DNA of 64,000 bases from Martinezella hainanensis (GCF_900094555.1 NZ_FMAC01000002.1:434001-498000); one strand, 5' to 3'. Shown: positions 48,635 through 57,608, counted from the stretch's first letter. The notes: a model not told the origin generated them from the sequence alone. Program-made: numbers and translations.

Positions 48635-50293
48635 ATGACCCAACCGACCCGGACTGACGACCCCTTTGCCGACCTGAACCAGCCGAGCCTCTGGACCGGC
48701 ATCAATGCCTATCGTTCCGATCCGCTGATCGTCGATCTCACCTCCGGCCTGCCGCGTTCGATACGGGAAGAGCTGGAGCAGCATGGTCGTTTCGTCACCT
48801 CGCACGAGGCACAGGAACTGGCGCGCATGGCGAACCAGGGCACGCCGCAACTGCGCACCCATGGCCCGCGCGGCGAGCGTCTCGATGTCGTCGAATTCCA
48901 TCCGGCCTGGCATGCGCTGATGCGCCGCTCTATGGCGATGGGCCTGCATTCCTCGATCTGGGATGCGCAGGCTGATCCTGAGGCAAGGGGCCAGTCGCAC
49001 AAGGTACGCGCCGCCCGCTTCTATCTGACCGCGCAGCTCGAATGTGGCCATCTCTGCCCGCTGACGATGACCAGCGCCTCCGTGGCCGCGATGATGGCTT
49101 CGCCGGCCGTGCAGAAAGATTGGGCGCCGAAGATCCTCTCGCGCAAATATGATTCTTCCAACAAGCCCGCCATGCAGAAGAGTGCCGTCACCATCGGCAT
49201 GGGCATGACGGAAAAGCAGGGCGGCACAGATGTGCGCGCCAACAAGACGAGCGCCGACAAGGTCAGCGAAGGCATTTACAGGCTTTCGGGCCACAAATGG
49301 TTCATGTCGGCGCCGATGAGCGATGCCTTCATCATGCTCGCGCAAACCAAGGACGGCATGGGCTGCTTCCTCGTGCCGAGGCTGCTCGAGGATGGCTCGG
49401 CCAACGGCCTGCACTTCCAGCGACTGAAGGACAAGCTCGGCAATCGCTCGAACGCTTCGTCCGAAGTCGAGTTCACCGATACGTTCGGCTTCCTGCTCGG
49501 GGCGCCGGATGCCGGCATCCGCACGATACTCGATATGGTGACGCTGACGCGGCTCGACTGCGCGCTGGCCTCCGCCGGCATCATGCGCGCCTCGCTCGCA
49601 GAAGCCGTGCACCATGCGCGCGGCCGCAGCGTCTTCGGCAAGATGCTGGTCAACCAGCCGATCATGACGCGCGTGCTCGCCGACATGGCGCTCGATGTCG
49701 CCGCAGCGACCGCGCTTGCCTTCCGCCTGGCCGAAGCCTTCGACAAGGCAAGCGGCAGCAGCGAGGATGCTGCCTATGCCCGCGTCATGACGCCGGTCGC
49801 CAAATACTGGTGCTGCAAGATCGCACCGGCGCTGATCTATGAAGCCATGGAGTGCATCGGCGGCAGCGGCTACATCGAAGAGCGCCCGATTGCCCGCCAC
49901 TACCGCGAAGCCCCCGTCAATGCGATCTGGGAAGGCTCCGGCAATGTCATGGCGCTCGACGTGCTGCGCGTGTTGAACCGGGGCAGGGACCTGTTTGAGA
50001 CCGTCTTTGCCGGCCTTGCCCGCGATCTCGGCCCGGCCGGCAAGAAGACCATTGATGTCCTGCGGGCGGCAATGGCGCTTTGCGAGCAGGATGAGGGCGC
50101 CGCCCGCCTGCTGGTCGAGCAGATGGCGCTCGCGGCCGGTGCCGCCGAGCTTTATCGCCTGGGAGCTGGTAAGATCGCCGATGCCTTCATCGAAACCCGA
50201 CTTGCGGGTGGCTGGCGCGCCACATACGGCATGCTCGATTCGCGCTTCGATGCCAGCTACATCGTTGATCTATTGTATCCTCCGGCCACGTAA
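48635..50293 (+). CDS. AidB-like acyl-CoA dehydrogenase
   Basis: FAD-dependent protein of the acyl-CoA dehydrogenase superfamily, closest to the AidB branch (adaptive response to alkylation). Of 552 aa, the N-terminal 170 residues are alpha-helical. The beta domain has TIGMGMTEKQGGTDVRAN and LSGHKWFMSAPMSDAF, and the C-terminal helical domain has MECIGGSGYIEERPIARHYR and NAIWEGSGNVMALDVL. AidB carries a DNA-binding C-terminal region, but its role is not settled. Start ATG 48635 is the best by length; the frame is open far upstream. It is divergent from pyrB. Confidence 0.9.
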   Translation: MTQPTRTDDPFADLNQPSLWTGINAYRSDPLIVDLTSGLPRSIREELEQHGRFVTSHEAQELARMANQGTPQLRTHGPRGERLDVVEFHPAWHALMRRSMAMGLHSSIWDAQADPEARGQSHKVRAARFYLTAQLECGHLCPLTMTSASVAAMMASPAVQKDWAPKILSRKYDSSNKPAMQKSAVTIGMGMTEKQGGTDVRANKTSADKVSEGIYRLSGHKWFMSAPMSDAFIMLAQTKDGMGCFLVPRLLEDGSANGLHFQRLKDKLGNRSNASSEVEFTDTFGFLLGAPDAGIRTILDMVTLTRLDCALASAGIMRASLAEAVHHARGRSVFGKMLVNQPIMTRVLADMALDVAAATALAFRLAEAFDKASGSSEDAAYARVMTPVAKYWCCKIAPALIYEAMECIGGSGYIEERPIARHYREAPVNAIWEGSGNVMALDVLRVLNRGRDLFETVFAGLARDLGPAGKKTIDVLRAAMALCEQDEGAARLLVEQMALAAGAAELYRLGAGKIADAFIETRLAGGWRATYGMLDSRFDASYIVDLLYPPAT

Positions 50294-50295
50294 GC

Positions 50296-50913
50296 ATGGT
50301 TTCCATTCGCACCGTTCGGCCAGAGGATATCGATCAGCTCTATGCGATTTCGCTCGCAACGGGCGACGCGGGCAAGGATGCAGCTCCGCTTCACCGCGAC
50401 GGCCGGCTCATTGGGCATATCTATTCCGCGCCCTACGCTAGGCTTCACCCAGAGCTGGTGTTCGTTGCGGAAGATGACGAGGGCGTTTTCGGCTATATCT
50501 CAGGTGCCTTCGATACCGCGGCCTTCGAGGAGCGTCTGGAACGCGAATGGTGGCCGCATCTGCGACAGATCTACGCGGATCCGCAGGGCGATCCGGCGCT
50601 ATGGGACGCCGATCAGAAGAGGATATCGGCGATCTTCCGTCCAAAAGAGGCACCTGCTGTTCTTTTCGGACAATTCCCAGCACATATTCATATGAATCTG
50701 CTGCCGAGGGCTCAGGGAAGAGGCATCGGCTCGGCATTGTTGGATCGCTGGATCGAGAATGCCCGCGCCAACGGCGTCAGGGGTATTCATCTCGGCGCCA
50801 ATGTCGGCAATCATCGTGGCATCCGATTCTGGTCGTCGCGCGGCTTCGTGCCTGTCGAATTGCCGCCCGGTCTCGCATCGGAAACGACCGTCTGGTTCGG
50901 CCAGTCACTCTAA
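50296..50913 (+). CDS. GNAT family acetyltransferase
   Basis: A 205-aa GNAT protein. The acetyl-CoA site is MNLLPRAQGRGIGSALLDRW (about residues 133-152), followed by GIHLGANVGNHRGIRFWSSRGF. The aromatic HIHMN segment and overall length resemble the GNAT-like proteins related to the C-terminal domain of O-GlcNAcase. The start is two bases after the AidB-like stop, so they form an operon. Substrate unknown. Confidence 0.87.
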   Translation: MVSIRTVRPEDIDQLYAISLATGDAGKDAAPLHRDGRLIGHIYSAPYARLHPELVFVAEDDEGVFGYISGAFDTAAFEERLEREWWPHLRQIYADPQGDPALWDADQKRISAIFRPKEAPAVLFGQFPAHIHMNLLPRAQGRGIGSALLDRWIENARANGVRGIHLGANVGNHRGIRFWSSRGFVPVELPPGLASETTVWFGQSL

Positions 50914-51016
50914 TCTGTGGATTTGCCGGTTTGGGCGATATCGGCATCAGCAGTTCGGTTGTTCCCGTCGACATGGCTTGCTAATCACCGATCGGTGACA
51001 GATTGGAGTCGAGTCG

Positions 51017-51673
51017 ATGGCCGGTGCAAACGCTGCCGTTAAAATCCCAGTGGAAATGCCCGTCGTGGAAAAGCGCGTGCGTAACCGCGCCGCGACCCAG
51101 CAGGCGATCCTCGATGCTGCCAAGCGGCTTTTGGCGGAGGAGGGGTTCCAGAATTTCGGCATCAATGCGGTCGCCCGCGGTGCCGGCTGCGACAAGCAGC
51201 TGATCTATCGCTATTACGGCGGCCTCAATGGCCTCGTCGAAGCCATCGGCACCGATCTCGGCAGCTGGGTCAACGATCGCATTCCGGACGACACTGGCGG
51301 CATGTTCCTTCTGACCTATGGTGATCTGATGGAGCGGCTTTCCATGCTGTTCCTCGACGCCTTGCGGGCCGATCCGCTGATGCGCCGCATCGTCGCCTGG
51401 GAAGTTTCCGAAAACAGCGAGCAGGTCCGTCGCCTGTCGGAGGCGCGCTCCAAGGCGCTTGCCGGCTGGATCGAACGCATGCGCGGTTCCCTGGTGCCGC
51501 CCAAGGGTGTCGATGCCCAGGCGGTCAACGCCATGATCTTTGCTGCCATCCAGCATATCGTTCTTGCCGCCGCCGTCAGCGACCAATGCGCCGGACTCAC
51601 CCTGAAAAACGGCAAGGACTGGGAGAAGGCGGCAACGGCCCTGAAGCGGATCGTGCGCGGCGTCTACGGCTGA
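51017..51673 (+). CDS. TetR family transcriptional regulator
   Basis: A 218-aa one-component regulator. The N-terminal helix-turn-helix lies at about residues 22-70 (ATQQAILDAAKRLLAEEGF, then AGCDKQLIYRYYGGLNGLV), which is the TetR pattern. The rest is the helical ligand and dimer domain; ligand unknown. Start ATG 51017 follows GGAGTCGAG. It stands alone between the GNAT gene and two small membrane proteins, so its targets cannot be inferred with confidence. Confidence 0.9.
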   Translation: MAGANAAVKIPVEMPVVEKRVRNRAATQQAILDAAKRLLAEEGFQNFGINAVARGAGCDKQLIYRYYGGLNGLVEAIGTDLGSWVNDRIPDDTGGMFLLTYGDLMERLSMLFLDALRADPLMRRIVAWEVSENSEQVRRLSEARSKALAGWIERMRGSLVPPKGVDAQAVNAMIFAAIQHIVLAAAVSDQCAGLTLKNGKDWEKAATALKRIVRGVYG

Positions 51674-51803
51674 TATCGGCCTCGAAGAAGGGGATATCCA
51701 CAAGCCCGCGGCACCGTTAACCTTAACAAATGGTTTACGTTGCGCCGCAACGGTTAACTCGTCACTGTGAAGGGACGAATAGTTAACCATCAAGCGTGCA
51801 GTC

Positions 51804-51977
51804 ATGGGGTTGAGACCCGCTAAATTAGTGTTTCTCGTTACGGCGGTGATGTTCTTCGCCGTGCTCGCACTAGATATAACGCTGCCCGCGATGGTGTTGA
51901 GCACGATGGCGCTGTCGAACTGGCTCGTCCTTTCGGCTGGCACGACGCAATTTCAGCGTCGAAGAGGTACCGCATGA
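51804..51977 (+). CDS. 57-aa membrane protein overlapping the DUF6105 gene
   Basis: ATG 51804 opens a frame of 57 codons whose TGA (51975-51977) overlaps the next ATG as ATGA, a typical coupled arrangement. The protein has two hydrophobic helices (about residues 7-25 and 30-47, including KLVFLVTAVMFFAVLALDI) and ends in a positively charged tail (FQRRRGTA). The ribosome site is weak. It is too short for a default gene caller. Function unknown. Confidence 0.68.
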   Translation: MGLRPAKLVFLVTAVMFFAVLALDITLPAMVLSTMALSNWLVLSAGTTQFQRRRGTA

Positions 51978-52306
51978 AGTGGTTGTTGATTTGCTGGGCC
52001 GGTCCAGTCTCGTTTCTCGGGGCGTGGTATTATCTGTCGTACTACGACATGAGCTTTGGCATCTTCATGCTGACGCGGCAGGCGCATGATCTGGTGTTCG
52101 ACATTTACGGCAAGATCCTCGGCATTCCGCCGGAAACCATCCCGCCGCTGGTGGCACGTGCCATCGCCTTCGACAGCCTGCTCGTCTTCGCGATCTACGG
52201 CTTCCGCCGCCGCACCGCTATCATGCAGTGGTGGCGCGGCCGTCAGGCGTCGAGATCGGGCAAGGTCGCTCTTGCGAGCGCCGACAGCCTGTCCAAAGCT
52301 CCCTGA
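51974..52306 (+). CDS. DUF6105-like small membrane protein
   Basis: A 110-aa protein that I assign to the DUF6105-type rhizobial proteins with moderate confidence. It has an N-terminal membrane helix ([20 protein letters not shown]) and a second near residues 63-80 ([15 protein letters not shown]), with a basic C-terminus. The start overlaps the preceding 57-aa gene. The 3' end overlaps the convergent ruvX gene by 64 bases, which is unusual and worth noting. Confidence 0.78.
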   Translation: MKWLLICWAGPVSFLGAWYYLSYYDMSFGIFMLTRQAHDLVFDIYGKILGIPPETIPPLVARAIAFDSLLVFAIYGFRRRTAIMQWWRGRQASRSGKVALASADSLSKAP

Positions 52307-52737
52307 AGAATGAAGCTTGCCGCCGCCGAGTCGATTCGCTCGGCGCGCTTGGCACGCGAGACATCCATTTCCAGCAGCGCCCGCTCGGCCGCAACGGTCG
52401 AAAGCCGCTCGTCCCAGAAGACGAAGGGCAGGGCGGTCTTTTCCGACATGCTGCGCACGAAGGCACGTGTGGCCTGCACGCGCGGCCCGGCCGAGCCATC
52501 CATATTCATCGGCAGCCCGATGACGAAGGCCGCGACCTTTTCCTTCTCGGCGAAAGCGAGCAGCGTTTCGGCATCCTGGGTGAATTTCACGCGCTTGATG
52601 ACCGGGCGAGGCGTGGCGAAGCGCCGCCCGAGATCGGACATTGCAAGCCCGATCGTCTTCGTACCGAGGTCGAGGCCGGCAATCGGCTGGCCGGGCAGGA
52701 GCATCACGGCTAGGTCTTCGATGGTCAGCGTCGTCAT
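52243..52737 (-). CDS. ruvX: putative pre-16S rRNA nuclease (RuvX/YqgF)
   Basis: RNase H-fold protein that processes the 5' end of 16S rRNA. The N-terminal motif [18 protein letters not shown] carries the catalytic Asp. The [15 protein letters not shown] and [15 protein letters not shown] segments and the final acidic [14 protein letters not shown] complete the site. ATG 52737 gives 164 aa; upstream in-frame sequence includes no better start. The last 64 bases overlap the DUF6105-like gene on the other strand. Confidence 0.9.
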   Translation of the reverse strand: MTTLTIEDLAVMLLPGQPIAGLDLGTKTIGLAMSDLGRRFATPRPVIKRVKFTQDAETLLAFAEKEKVAAFVIGLPMNMDGSAGPRVQATRAFVRSMSEKTALPFVFWDERLSTVAAERALLEMDVSRAKRAERIDSAAASFILQGALDRLSALARATLPDLDA

Positions 52738-52807
52738 CGGGGTCTCGCTCTCGTCAAAACAAATTGAAGTCAAGGCCGCTTTTCTTTGTCGCGGTTTGGG
52801 ATATGTC

Positions 52808-52898
52808 CTAGAGCATTTCCAGCAAACGCGCACAGCGGTTTTGCGTGCGGAAATGCGTAAGAGCAAATAGAAGGAGCGTTTCCACCGGAAATGCTCCG
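52808..52898. repeat. RIME-like palindromic intergenic element
   Basis: GAGCATTTCC (52811-52820) and GGAAATGCTC (52887-52896) form the outer inverted repeat, and GGAGCGTTTCC with GGAAATGCTCC (52873-52897) form a tight hairpin. An inner block (GCGGTTTTGCGTGCGGAAAT) is of the type found in rhizobial RIME-like elements. It sits in the ruvX-metallohydrolase gap. Borders are approximate. Confidence 0.65.
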
Positions 52899-52942
52899 GA
52901 CACCAGCCTTACATTTCAAATCAAGTCATAAGGAGAAATCCA

Positions 52943-53653
52943 ATGAAGATCACCTGGCTCGGCCATTCTGCTTTTCGCATTGAAACGGCCACGGCAAAAA
53001 TATTGATCGATCCTTTCCTCACCTACAATTCCTCCTTTGCGGCCGCCGGCCTCAACATCAAGGATGCCGCCGCCGGCGTAACCCACATCCTGCTGACGCA
53101 CGGCCATGCCGACCATGTCGGTGACGCGGTTCAGATCGCCAAGGATACGGGCGCTGTCGTTCTCGCCAATGCCGATCTCGCTTCCTGGCTTGGCACCAAG
53201 GGCGTCGAAAAGCTCGAAATGGGCAATACCGGCGGCACCGTCGGTCTCGGCAGCTTCTCGGCCACTTTCACCAATGCTCTGCACTCTTCTGCCCAGATCA
53301 CCGAGGACGGCGTTTCCCACGCGCTCGGCAACCCGAACGGCTTGATGCTGCATTTCGACGACGAGCCGACGCTGTTCCACATGGGTGATACCGACATCTT
53401 CTCGGATATGGCCCTCATCAACGAGCTGCATCAGCCCGATATCGGCATCCTGCCGATCGGCGACCGCTTTACCATGGGTGGTGCGGTGGCGGCGCTGGCC
53501 TGCCAACGCTTCTTCAACTTCAAGACCGCCATCCCCTGCCACTACGGCACCTTCCCGATCATCGACCAGACCCCGGAAAAGTTCATCGCCGGCATGGAAG
53601 GTTCGAAGACCGCGGTTGCCGCGCCTAAGGTGGGCGAGAGCGTTTCTGCCTGA
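52943..53653 (+). CDS. UPF0173 metal-dependent hydrolase
   Basis: A 236-aa metallo-beta-lactamase-fold protein. The dinuclear metal motif is [13 protein letters not shown] (about residues 53-65), with further ligands at [12 protein letters not shown] and [10 protein letters not shown]. The N-terminus [15 protein letters not shown] is typical of the UPF0173 family. Substrate unknown. It follows AAGGAGAAATCC, a strong ribosome site, and lies upstream of gatC, from which it is separated by a promoter. Confidence 0.92.
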   Translation: MKITWLGHSAFRIETATAKILIDPFLTYNSSFAAAGLNIKDAAAGVTHILLTHGHADHVGDAVQIAKDTGAVVLANADLASWLGTKGVEKLEMGNTGGTVGLGSFSATFTNALHSSAQITEDGVSHALGNPNGLMLHFDDEPTLFHMGDTDIFSDMALINELHQPDIGILPIGDRFTMGGAVAALACQRFFNFKTAIPCHYGTFPIIDQTPEKFIAGMEGSKTAVAAPKVGESVSA

Positions 53654-53662
53654 CGATACCCG

Positions 53663-53691
53663 TTGCGTATGGCGGACATGGCCTTTATAGC
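53663..53691 (+). promoter_or_regulatory. sigma70-like promoter for gatCA
   Basis: TTGCGT at 53663-53668 and TATAGC at 53686-53691 are spaced 17 bases apart. A GATAGGA/TCCTATC hairpin (53692-53709) lies directly downstream in the leader, about 11 bases before the gatC start. Activity is inferred. Confidence 0.55.
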
Positions 53692-53720
53692 GATAGGAAA
53701 AATCCTATCCGGAGAATGCC

Positions 53721-54008
53721 ATGTCCGTCGATCTCGCCACCGTCAAACGCGTCGCCCATCTTGCCCGCATCGCCGTCAATGAAGACGAAGCGCAGCGGAT
53801 GATGGGCGAGCTGAACGGCATTCTTGGCTTCGTCGAGCAGCTCTCCGAAGTGAATGTCGATGGCGTCGAGGCCATGACCTCGGTCACGCCGATGGCAATG
53901 AAGAAGCGCACGGACGAAGTGACCGACGGCAACAAGGCCGCCGACATCGTCGCCAATGCGCCGAATACCGATCAGAATTTCTTCCTGGTGCCTAAAGTCG
54001 TCGAATAA
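53721..54008 (+). CDS. gatC: aspartyl/glutamyl-tRNA amidotransferase subunit C
   Basis: Small stabilising subunit of the GatCAB amidotransferase, which converts Glu-tRNA-Gln and Asp-tRNA-Asn to the amide forms. It has 95 aa; the family region is [19 protein letters not shown] and [20 protein letters not shown]. It starts with ATG 53721 after GGAGAATGCC and precedes gatA by 57 bases. Confidence 0.95.
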   Translation: MSVDLATVKRVAHLARIAVNEDEAQRMMGELNGILGFVEQLSEVNVDGVEAMTSVTPMAMKKRTDEVTDGNKAADIVANAPNTDQNFFLVPKVVE

Positions 54009-54065
54009 CGGTTCCTGCGAGCCTTTCCGACCCGTTGCCCAATTCCAGATCTGAAGCGAAACAAA

Positions 54066-55547
54066 ATGAGCGAACTGACCAGCCTGACCATTGCCGAAGC
54101 CCGCGACAAGCTGCGCGCCAAGCAGATTACCGCCACCGAACTGACCGAGGCCTATATCTCGGCGATCGATGCGGCCAATGGTCAGATCAACGCCTATATC
54201 GCCGTGACGCCCGACAAGGCGCGCGAGATGGCCAAGGCCTCGGATGCACGCCTCGCCGCCGGCAATGCCGGCGCGCTCGAAGGCATCCCGCTTGGCATCA
54301 AGGATCTGTTCGGCACCGAAGGCATCCACACCCAGGCCTGCAGCCACATTCTGGACGGCTTCAAGCCGCGCTATGAATCAACCGTCACGCAGAACCTCTG
54401 GAACGACGGCGCCGTCATGCTGGGCAAGCTCAACATGGACGAATTCGCCATGGGCTCCTCCAACGAGAGCTCCTATTACGGTCCGGTCATCAACCCCTGG
54501 CGTGCCGAGGGTTCCAACCAACAGCTGGTTCCGGGCGGCTCGTCGGGCGGCTCGGCAGCGGCCGTTGCCGCGCATCTCTGCGCCGGCGCGACTGCTACGG
54601 ATACCGGCGGCTCCATCCGCCAGCCGGCCGCCTTCACCGGCACCGTCGGCATCAAGCCGACCTATGGCCGCTGCTCGCGCTGGGGCATCGTTGCCTTCGC
54701 CTCGTCGCTCGACCAGGCCGGCCCGATCGCCCGCGACGTGCGCGACGCCGCCATCCTCTTGAAGTCGATGGCAAGCGTTGATGCCAAGGACACGACCTCG
54801 GTCGATCTGCCGGTGCCGGACTACGAAGCCTCGCTCGGCCAGTCGCTGAAGGGCATGAAGATCGGCATCCCGAACGAATACCGCGTCGACGGCATGCCGG
54901 AAGAGATCGAGACGCTCTGGCAGCAGGGCATTGCCTGGCTGAAGGATGCCGGCGCCGAGATCGTCAACATCTCCCTGCCGCATACGAAATATGCGCTGCC
55001 GGCCTATTACATCGTCGCCCCCGCCGAAGCCTCCTCGAACCTCGCCCGCTATGACGGCGTCCGCTACGGCCTGCGTGTCGATGGCAAGGATATCGTCGAC
55101 ATGTACGAGAAGACGCGCGCCGCCGGCTTCGGCCAGGAAGTGAAGCGCCGCATCATGATCGGCACCTATGTTCTCTCGGCCGGCTATTACGACGCCTACT
55201 ACCTGCGCGCCCAGAAGGTTCGCACGTTGATCAAGCGCGACTTCGAACTGGCCTTCAACGCCGGCGTCGACGCGATCCTGACGCCCGCCACGCCGTCCTC
55301 GGCCTTCGGCATTGCTGATGAGGACCTCGCGTCCGATCCGGTGAAGATGTACCTGAACGACATCTTCACGGTGACGGTCAATATGGCTGGCCTGCCGGGC
55401 ATCGCCGTCCCCGCCGGCCTCGACCCGAAGGGCCTGCCGCTCGGCCTGCAGCTCATCGGCAAGCCGTTCGAAGAAGAAACCCTCTTCAAAACAGCCCACG
55501 TCATCGAACAGGCCGCCGGCAAGTTCACGCCTGCGAAGTGGTGGTAA
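54066..55547 (+). CDS. gatA: aspartyl/glutamyl-tRNA amidotransferase subunit A
   Basis: Amidase subunit that releases ammonia from glutamine. The catalytic Ser-cisSer-Lys triad is in [14 protein letters not shown] (Lys), and [16 protein letters not shown] with [14 protein letters not shown] (both serines). The family end [15 protein letters not shown] and the C-terminal [15 protein letters not shown] are intact. It is 493 aa. The operon ends at the terminator 55564-55592. The partner gatB lies 5.3 kb further downstream, with an unrelated island in between. Confidence 0.96.
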   Translation: MSELTSLTIAEARDKLRAKQITATELTEAYISAIDAANGQINAYIAVTPDKAREMAKASDARLAAGNAGALEGIPLGIKDLFGTEGIHTQACSHILDGFKPRYESTVTQNLWNDGAVMLGKLNMDEFAMGSSNESSYYGPVINPWRAEGSNQQLVPGGSSGGSAAAVAAHLCAGATATDTGGSIRQPAAFTGTVGIKPTYGRCSRWGIVAFASSLDQAGPIARDVRDAAILLKSMASVDAKDTTSVDLPVPDYEASLGQSLKGMKIGIPNEYRVDGMPEEIETLWQQGIAWLKDAGAEIVNISLPHTKYALPAYYIVAPAEASSNLARYDGVRYGLRVDGKDIVDMYEKTRAAGFGQEVKRRIMIGTYVLSAGYYDAYYLRAQKVRTLIKRDFELAFNAGVDAILTPATPSSAFGIADEDLASDPVKMYLNDIFTVTVNMAGLPGIAVPAGLDPKGLPLGLQLIGKPFEEETLFKTAHVIEQAAGKFTPAKWW

Positions 55548-55563
55548 ACACCGCCTCTTTCTG

Positions 55564-55595
55564 ACCGCGCCGAGCAAGCAATCGGCGCGGTTATT
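55564..55595 (+). terminator. intrinsic terminator of gatCA
   Basis: ACCGCGCCGA and TCGGCGCGGT form a near-perfect 10-bp stem with an 8-base loop, followed by TATTCTT. It begins 17 bases after the gatA stop. Confidence 0.75.
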
Positions 55596-55822
55596 CTTGA
55601 GTAAGCTGCACATCAATAAGTCGTGTTATAATTGCAACAACACGCGTACATAAGCGTGCGCCCACATTTCTCCACCTTGAAACGATTCTAAACTGGAGCT
55701 ATACGCGCCTTCCCGGTCGTCGTGCCGATATGAGCGTTGATGGTTGGAGTTCCAAAGCTCCTCCCGTGCAGGCGGTTTTCCGTTCTGTATACGAATGCCG
55801 TGTCGGGAGACGGGTAGGTTTA

Positions 55823-55896
55823 TGGAGTATAGCTCAGTGGTAGAGCGCCGGATGTTTGTCCGGAGGTCGTGGGTTCGAATCCCGCTGCACCGACCA
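55823..55896 (+). tRNA. degenerate tRNA-like sequence 1, with encoded CCA
   Basis: The D arm (TAGCTCAGTGGTAGAGC) and T arm (GTGGGTTCGAATCCCGC) are canonical and the 3' end is ACCA. The anticodon stem CCGGA/TCCGG encloses only six bases (TGTTTG), so there is no normal anticodon with U33. The acceptor stem has one A-A mismatch and two wobbles. A functional elongator tRNA is unlikely; a degraded tRNA or tRNA-mimic is the better reading. Confidence 0.55.
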
Positions 55897-55971
55897 AATG
55901 GATAGCTCAATTGGTTAGAGCATCAGGTTTACACCCTGAGGGTAGAAGGTTCGAATCCTTTCTCAATCGCA
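55897..55971 (+). tRNA. degenerate tRNA-like sequence 2, Val-type UAC anticodon
   Basis: It starts directly after the CCA of the first copy. D arm TAGCTCAATTGGTTAGAGCA, anticodon arm TCAGG-TTTACAC-CCTGA (anticodon TAC, valine) and T arm GAAGG-TTCGAAT-CCTTT are normal. The acceptor stem pairs at only about four of seven positions and no CCA is encoded. This fits a tRNA-derived element, not a housekeeping tRNA-Val. Confidence 0.55.
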
Positions 55972-56305
55972 GGCCGAAAGGTCTGCACCAGCCAGTCACG
56001 CTGTTTACCTTTGATGGTCTGGGGACCGGAATGCGCAAGTTCGGATATCCGCGCGATCTCAAGGGATTGCCCGAATGGAAGGACGAGCGCCGGGATTATG
56101 GGCTCGATTGGCGTTGAAGATTTCGCCGTGCACCGACCAGTGAGGAGGAAGCCTCCAAAGCCGTCGGGATACTGCACGATCCGCTCCTCGCAAATCCGCC
56201 CGTCGTCGCTGCCACCGGTCTCCGGATCTCGATGATCGGCACATGAAACGAAACACGAAAGGAACATCGGTTTATGACGTAGCGCATGCCGAAGGAGTAA
56301 GAACA

Positions 56306-57451
56306 ATGATGACATTTCTCGATAAGATCTTGGGGCGCAAGCGCGTCCTCGTAAAGGAAAACGAACGTCTGCTTGCCCTGCATAAGGGTGCGATCCTGGG
56401 CATTTTCGGACCGGGTCAGCACGTGTTGCCGAACCGCGATAATAGCCTTGACGTTTTCCGCTATGACTTGACCAATCCGATTTTCGCGTCGGTCTACGAG
56501 AAGGCGTTGTTCGAAAAGCTCCCGGAGGTTGCCGAGCATCATTTGACCGTATTCCGTACCGATGTCGGCCAGGTTGTCGTCATCGAGCGCGATGGCGCAA
56601 TCTACGCCACACTTGGTCCGAGCCAGAAGCTTGTTGTCTGGAAGGAAGCAGGCCCGTGGAAGGAAATAGGTGTCGATACCGCGGACGAACTTTCCGTTGA
56701 TCGCGTTCTGGCACGTCGCCTTGGACTGGCGCGGAAGCACGAGTTCATCGCGAGCTACGCCGTGCTCGAAGGGCAGGTAGGTCTGCTGTTCGTCGACGGC
56801 ATCTATCTGCGAACGCTTGATCCGGGCATGCACACCTTCTGGAACGTCGGCAAGGCGCTGCAGGTCAAGATCGTGGATCTAAAGCGTCAGTCGCTTGATG
56901 TTGCCGGACAGGAACTCCTGACGAAGGATCGCGTGACGATCCGCGTCAACATCTCGGCGGATTACCGCGTGGTCGATCCGGTCAAGGCTGTTGGCTCCGT
57001 CAAGGATTTCGCGGATGCGCTCTATCGTGCGCTGCAACTGGCGTTTCGCCGGACGCTCGGCACGATGACGCTGGACCAGATTCTGGAGCGCCGTGTCTCC
57101 ATCAATACCGAAGCGGCCGAAAAGGTACGCGAGGACATGATGGCGATCGGTGTGGAGATCTCGGATATCGAGCTCAAGGATGTTATCCTGCCGGGCGATA
57201 TGCGTGAGATCCTGAACCAGGTGGTTGCGGCTGAAAAGCAGGCGGAAGCCAATGTGATCCGCCGCCGTGAGGAAACGAACGCGACGCGTTCGCTGCTCAA
57301 CACGGCCAAGGTCATGGCGGAGCATCCGGTCATGCTGCGTCTGAAGGAACTCGAAGCTCTGGAATCGATCGCCGGCAAAGTGGATAACCTGACGATCCAC
57401 AACGGCACGAGCGGCTTGATGAACGATCTCGTCAAGCTTCGCGACGTTTGA
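56306..57451 (+). CDS. slipin family protein (SPFH/band 7)
   Basis: A 381-aa protein of the stomatin/slipin type. The N-terminal 120 residues (with KENERLLALHKGAILGIFGP) are not the usual single membrane anchor. The band 7 domain covers about residues 150-330 (ASYAVLEGQVGLLFVDG, KDRVTIRVNISADYRVVDP, LKDVILPGDMREILNQVVAAEKQAEANVIRRREE), and the C-terminus is helical. Start ATG 56306 follows GAAGGAG at good spacing; an upstream frame to 56243 is possible. This long slipin subtype is often found beside RtcB-type RNA ligases in proteobacteria; here no rtcB is present, only the tRNA-like array upstream. Confidence 0.88.
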   Translation: MMTFLDKILGRKRVLVKENERLLALHKGAILGIFGPGQHVLPNRDNSLDVFRYDLTNPIFASVYEKALFEKLPEVAEHHLTVFRTDVGQVVVIERDGAIYATLGPSQKLVVWKEAGPWKEIGVDTADELSVDRVLARRLGLARKHEFIASYAVLEGQVGLLFVDGIYLRTLDPGMHTFWNVGKALQVKIVDLKRQSLDVAGQELLTKDRVTIRVNISADYRVVDPVKAVGSVKDFADALYRALQLAFRRTLGTMTLDQILERRVSINTEAAEKVREDMMAIGVEISDIELKDVILPGDMREILNQVVAAEKQAEANVIRRREETNATRSLLNTAKVMAEHPVMLRLKELEALESIAGKVDNLTIHNGTSGLMNDLVKLRDV

Positions 57452-57466
57452 CGCCAATTGTGAGGA

Positions 57467-57497
57467 GGGCCGTCCGGAAATCCGGACGGCCCTTTTT
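57467..57497 (+). terminator. strong intrinsic terminator of the slipin gene
   Basis: GGGCCGTCCGGA (57467-57478) and TCCGGACGGCCC (57481-57492) form a perfect 12-bp stem, followed by TTTTT. It shows that the slipin transcript ends here and does not include the DUF4139 gene. Confidence 0.92.
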
Positions 57498-57608
57498 CAC
57501 ATGCCAATATTCCGCCCAGTCGCCATCACATTTTGGACCGAAATACGATCATAAATTGCAGCGAGCCGCTTGGTCTCCTCCTCTGCAACCGAATCGGAAG
57601 GTCTCTTC

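Larger units (their letters stand above)
55548..56305. other. 758-base region with tRNA-like array upstream of the slipin gene
   Basis: It holds the gatA terminator, the two tRNA-like sequences, and a third partial copy near 56105-56139. There GGCG-(10 nt)-CGCC is followed by TGCACCGACCA, the same 11 bases that end tRNA-like 1. Translated frames here (for example 55869-56117) contain the typical nonsense peptide of tRNA genes and should not be annotated as proteins. Confidence 0.6.

Noticed and set aside
55626..55910. 94-codon minus-strand frame over the first tRNA-like element
   Set aside because: Also translates through tRNA arms (GIRTHDLRTN-type peptide), a common false positive.
55897..55971. 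Functional tRNA-Val (UAC)
   Set aside because: Acceptor stem pairs poorly and CCA is not encoded; treated as tRNA-like only.
55869..56117. 82-codon frame across the tRNA-like region
   Set aside because: Its first half is the typical spurious translation of tRNA genes (IAQLVRASGLHPEGRRFES-type), so it is not a protein gene.
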